Origin: JAENWH01 sp038248745
GTDB lineage: Bacteria; Bacillota; Clostridia; Peptostreptococcales; Anaerovoracaceae
DNA length: 10,041 bases
Direction: 5' to 3'
NCBI GenBank assembly: GCA_038248745.1
Contig: JBBRXC010000054.1
Span: forward strand, 1 to 10,041
Of this stretch, positions 6,710 through 10,041 are shown one piece after another. Every line of letters begins with the position of its first letter. The stretch's first letter is position 1. Below the pieces are notes generated by a model. It saw only the letters and a program-made list of their open reading frames with translations. It was not told where the DNA came from and did not search any database. A program made the position numbers and the translations under genes.

Positions 6710-9462
6710 AAAGAATTTTAAAATCAAGGAACCTTCAGATTACATTTCTCGTTTTCATCCTTATGTTCATTTTAGTCATAAGGCTTTTTATTTTGACTGT
6801 TATGGAGAATAATAAGTGGAGCGAAGCAGCTTCAGGAGTCAGTGTAAAAAATATTTACACCCCCGCACCGAGAGGAGAAATCTTTGATAAATTCGGCAGG
6901 CTTCTTGCGGGCAATCAGCAAACATTTGCGCTTCAAATAAATCCGACCTATTATGAAGATGATTCAGAAATAAATAGTGTTTCAATAGAAATTGTAAAGA
7001 TATTAAACCAGAATGGGGACCCATATTATGACAATTTGCCAATAGTTATTGAGAATGGAACGTTTAGCTATACCTATCAAAAAGAAATTGAGGAGTGGCT
7101 TACTAGTCAAAATCTTCCTGCCAGTTTATCTGCAGAGCAAGCATTTAACGAACTTAGAAAAAGATATGATATAAATGAGGGGCTGGATCGGTATGCAGCA
7201 CAAGCAGAAATGCAGGAAAATTATAAAATATTCCCTCCTATTTCGGTAAAATCTAATGTATATTTAAAAGATCTTGATAAAAAAAGTTTTCTCGAAAGAT
7301 ATTATTTAAGCCCAAAATTAAATGCAGAGGCAGCTTTTGCAAAATTAAGAATATATTTCAAGATAGATAAAGCATTGTCAAACGAAGAAGCTAGAAAAAT
7401 AATGGTTATTCGAAATGAAATTTCGGCAATGGGTTACAGGCAGTATCTTCCTGCCAGAATCGCAACTGATATATCAGATGCTACGATTGTTTCTTTTGAA
7501 GAAAAAAGCAGTTTGTTCAAAGGGGTTGAGATTGTTTCGGAAACAAAAAGATATTATCCCAATGGTAATATGGCAGCTCATTTGTTAGGATATATGGGGA
7601 AAATTTCTGAAAATCAAAAAAAGCAGTATGTAGAAGAACTCGGATACAATGCCAATGACTTAATAGGACAGGATGGGGTTGAGAGTTCATTTGAATCTAC
7701 CTTAAAAGGAATCGATGGCATAAAAAGCGTACAGGTAAACGCTTTGGGCGAACTTGTTGATGATATATCCACGATTGAACCTGAAAAAGGGAAAGATATT
7801 TATTTGACGATTGATATGGAACTTCAAAAAACTGCGGAGGCCACCTTAAAGCAGACGTTGGAAAAGATACAATCTGGAGGAACGTTTGTAGGGGAATATG
7901 GCAGTTATCCATTCAGAATACCTTATCGGAATGCGAATGTAGGCGCAGTAGTGGCGATTGAAGTTGAAACGGGGGATGTGCTGGCAATGGCAAGCTACCC
8001 GGATTATGATCCCAACCTTTTTGCCACTGGAATCAGTAAGGAAAATTGGGACGCTCTTCAGAGCAAAAACCCGAGAGACCCTCTGGCCCCAGTTCCCTTG
8101 TATAATGTTGCAGCAAGAACGGCAGTGCAACCTGGGTCTGTATTTAAGATGGTGACGGCAACAGCAGCACTAGAAAGTGGATTGGACCCCAATAGGAAAT
8201 TGTATGATGGTGGATATGTACAGGTTGGAAACAGGAAGTATGCTTGTTTGCTATGGAATTCACGTAAAGGTTCACATGGAAACGTAGATTTGGCAAAAGC
8301 TTTGGAAGTGTCCTGCAATTATTACTTCTATGACATAGCTACGGGTAAAGATTTTTATAAAGGAATTTCTTTGGGTTACAAAAAGAAAATTACCATAGAT
8401 ATTATTTCTTCCTATGCAATGCAATACGGATTAGGCATTCCAACAGGCATTGAAATCAGTGAAACGATCACGGAAGCACCGAGCGCCGCAAGAAAAATGG
8501 CCAGCATCAAATCACTTCTTAAAAATGTTCTGATAGGACGGGCAGAAAAATATTTCAAAAAAGAAATTGTTTTAGATAAAAATCAGCTTAATAATAATAT
8601 CCTTGAGATTGTCAGCTGGACGGAAGAAAACCCTTCAAGAAATCAGCTTTTGGAAAGAATGCCAAAGCTTGGGATTAAAGAGGATATGGTTGAAACTGTA
8701 ACAGATTTATGTAAATACACCTATTACAATCAGGCACAATGGACTCTTGGAGATGAACTGAACATTTCCATAGGGCAAGGTGAAAATGCCTATACACCGT
8801 TGCAGATTGCAAATTATGTTGCAACGATTGGAAATGAAGGCGTGAGAAATAAAGTCAGTGTGATAAAGGCCATTGCGGGAATTGGGGAAATCACCAAGGA
8901 ACCAGGCGTAGATATCGAAATCAGTGATAAAAAGTTCCTTGATGATATAATAAAGGGCATGAAACAAGTTGTAAGTGGTTCTTCTGGCAGTATGCGAGGA
9001 CCATTCGCCAATTTCCCTGTCGCTGTTGCAGCGAAAACAGGAACTGCCGAGAGAGGTGGACGAATAAACCCACCCGATGAAGTGGAATACATAAAAACCT
9101 ATATCAGCCGGATCAGCCCTGGATTGCAATGGAATGATATTGAAACAGAAATAGCCAGACTGTTGAAGGAATATCCAGACACCTTTGTGACAAGAGATAC
9201 GGCAGTTAGGCAAGCTGTTATCAACCTAAGCAATGGAGGGGTGGGAAACGCCGATTTAGACGCTTATAAGAGCGAATACGATAACTTCGCCTGGGTTGTG
9301 GCACTTGCGCCAGCAGATGATCCTAAAATCGCGGTGGCAGTACTGATTGTACAAGGAGGAACTTCAACTTATGCAGGACCCATGGTCAAGGAAATTATCG
9401 GGAAATATTTGCAGGTAAATAAAATATATGATGAGTATTCACTGGAAACAAAGATGCAATAG
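6706..9462 (+). CDS. mrdA: Penicillin-binding protein 2 (class B peptidoglycan D,D-transpeptidase)
   Basis: PBP2 cross-links peptidoglycan stem peptides during lateral wall elongation with RodA and MreC/MreD. The 918-residue protein is much longer than the E. coli enzyme (633 residues). One membrane anchor spans about 11-33. The N-terminal pedestal follows from about 50 (APRGEIFDKFGRLLA at 54-68, then RYYPNGNMAAHLLGYMG at 282-298). The catalytic domain from about 360 has SVFK (Ser478 nucleophile, Lys481), SCN (536-538) and KTGT (777-780), so it should be active. Extra material includes a duplicated helical module in the pedestal (141-169 and 205-233) and insertions at about 590-682 and 788-858. 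Cys514, His524 and Cys537 sit near the SxN motif. The ATG overlaps the mreD stop, and minD begins 12 bases downstream. SpoVD or FtsI-type PBPs are the main alternatives, but context favours PBP2. Confidence 0.94.
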   Translation: MKRILKSRNLQITFLVFILMFILVIRLFILTVMENNKWSEAASGVSVKNIYTPAPRGEIFDKFGRLLAGNQQTFALQINPTYYEDDSEINSVSIEIVKILNQNGDPYYDNLPIVIENGTFSYTYQKEIEEWLTSQNLPASLSAEQAFNELRKRYDINEGLDRYAAQAEMQENYKIFPPISVKSNVYLKDLDKKSFLERYYLSPKLNAEAAFAKLRIYFKIDKALSNEEARKIMVIRNEISAMGYRQYLPARIATDISDATIVSFEEKSSLFKGVEIVSETKRYYPNGNMAAHLLGYMGKISENQKKQYVEELGYNANDLIGQDGVESSFESTLKGIDGIKSVQVNALGELVDDISTIEPEKGKDIYLTIDMELQKTAEATLKQTLEKIQSGGTFVGEYGSYPFRIPYRNANVGAVVAIEVETGDVLAMASYPDYDPNLFATGISKENWDALQSKNPRDPLAPVPLYNVAARTAVQPGSVFKMVTATAALESGLDPNRKLYDGGYVQVGNRKYACLLWNSRKGSHGNVDLAKALEVSCNYYFYDIATGKDFYKGISLGYKKKITIDIISSYAMQYGLGIPTGIEISETITEAPSAARKMASIKSLLKNVLIGRAEKYFKKEIVLDKNQLNNNILEIVSWTEENPSRNQLLERMPKLGIKEDMVETVTDLCKYTYYNQAQWTLGDELNISIGQGENAYTPLQIANYVATIGNEGVRNKVSVIKAIAGIGEITKEPGVDIEISDKKFLDDIIKGMKQVVSGSSGSMRGPFANFPVAVAAKTGTAERGGRINPPDEVEYIKTYISRISPGLQWNDIETEIARLLKEYPDTFVTRDTAVRQAVINLSNGGVGNADLDAYKSEYDNFAWVVALAPADDPKIAVAVLIVQGGTSTYAGPMVKEIIGKYLQVNKIYDEYSLETKMQ

Positions 9463-9474
9463 AGAGGTTTAATC

Positions 9475-10041
9475 ATGGATAAAGTAATATTAGTAGCTTC
9501 TGGAAAAGGTGGCACGGGAAAGACATTTTTCTCCGCAAATGCAGGAGCCATTCTTGCGGAAAGAGGACATAGAGTTTTATTGATTGATATGGATATGGGG
9601 CTTAGAAATCTTGATATTTCATTAGGTCTGGAAAATAAGGTGATTTACGATATAGTTGATGTGGTGTCAGGTGTATGCAAAATTAAGCAGGCAATCATTA
9701 AAGACAAACGGTTTACCTGTTTATATTTAATGTCTGCTTCACAAAACCGGAATAAGGGAGAAATTAATAAAGAAAACATGAAGGATTTGTGCGAAAAACT
9801 TTGCACAAAATTTGATTATATCATTATAGACTGCCCACCTGGAATTGGAAAAGGGTTGGATTTAGCTGCATCAGTAGCAAACAAAGCCATTATAATAACT
9901 GTACCAGAGTATGCAGCAATCAGAGATGCAGATATGCTTGACAGAACATTAATTGAAATGGGAGTAATGGACAGGAGTTATATTGTAAATAAGATTAACA
10001 TGGCGTTGATGGCAGGCGGATTAATTCCCAATCTTGATCAA
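9475..10041 (+). CDS. minD: MinD-like ParA-family ATPase, 3' partial
   Basis: The frame from ATG 9475 stays open to the window end (189 residues, no stop). GAGAGG (9462-9467) seven bases upstream is the ribosome binding site. The deviant Walker A is GKGGTGKT (10-17, with signature Lys11), switch I/A' is DMDMGLRNLD (38-47) and Walker B is IIIDCP (116-121). The MinD-specific stretches GLENKVIYDIVDVV (51-64), IKDKR (75-79) and LYLMSASQ (83-90) are present, along with RDAD (150-153). MinD dimerises with ATP on the membrane and recruits partners that place the septum. Differences from typical MinD include Thr for Val in KGGVGKT and DCPPGIGKGLDLA in place of DCPAGIEQGF-type sequence. The membrane-targeting C-terminal helix lies beyond the window. 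No minC precedes it. The family is firm; an orthologous Min role is likely but unproven. Confidence 0.87.
   Translation, partial: MDKVILVASGKGGTGKTFFSANAGAILAERGHRVLLIDMDMGLRNLDISLGLENKVIYDIVDVVSGVCKIKQAIIKDKRFTCLYLMSASQNRNKGEINKENMKDLCEKLCTKFDYIIIDCPPGIGKGLDLAASVANKAIIITVPEYAAIRDADMLDRTLIEMGVMDRSYIVNKINMALMAGGLIPNLDQ

Noticed and set aside
8707..9213. Long antisense open frame on the minus strand within mrdA, and similar ones within mreB and mreC
   Set aside because: They lie wholly or almost wholly opposite well-conserved genes, have no family resemblance and show no ribosome binding sites; they are reading-frame shadows.

Overview
The window looks like chromosomal housekeeping DNA from a low-GC Gram-positive anaerobe, most likely a member of the Clostridia. 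The evidence is AT-rich codon use, AGGAGG-type ribosome binding sites, an nrdR-cmk-DUF1015 cluster, and a radC-mreBCD-mrdA-minD order resembling the maf-radC-mreBCD-minCD region of Firmicutes. The genus cannot be fixed from sequence alone. All genes are on the + strand. There is no mobile element, tRNA, rRNA or CRISPR array.

Region 1 (1-900): the 3' part of a trigger-factor-type protein (FKBP prolyl isomerase domain plus helical chaperone domain). It ends in tandem stop codons and a strong Rho-independent terminator.

Region 2 (901-3417): nrdR, the repressor of ribonucleotide reductase genes, has a sequence resembling its own operator (NrdR box) upstream. It is followed by cmk (cytidylate kinase). 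A conserved protein of unknown function (DUF1015) overlaps the cmk stop codon by one base. NrdR and Cmk both bear on nucleotide and deoxynucleotide supply. The DUF1015 protein carries a DGHHR motif reminiscent of ParB/Srx-fold kinases.

Region 3 (3418-10041): a well-formed extended -10 sigma-A promoter drives radC. The cell-shape operon mreB, mreC, mreD, mrdA (PBP2) and a minD-like ATPase, cut by the window end, follows. mreC/mreD and mreD/mrdA each overlap by ATGA, indicating translational coupling. MreB filaments, MreC/MreD and the PBP2 transpeptidase form the elongasome that guides lateral wall synthesis. MinD-type ATPases place the division septum or polar factors. No minC lies between mrdA and minD, unlike many Firmicutes.

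Most of the window is ordinary. The points most worth a second look are the MinD-like protein without an adjacent MinC, the enlarged PBP2 with an internal duplication and insertions around its active site, a possible NrdR autoregulatory site, the DUF1015 motif, and a 16-base exact match to the core of the I-SceI homing endonuclease site between radC and mreB.
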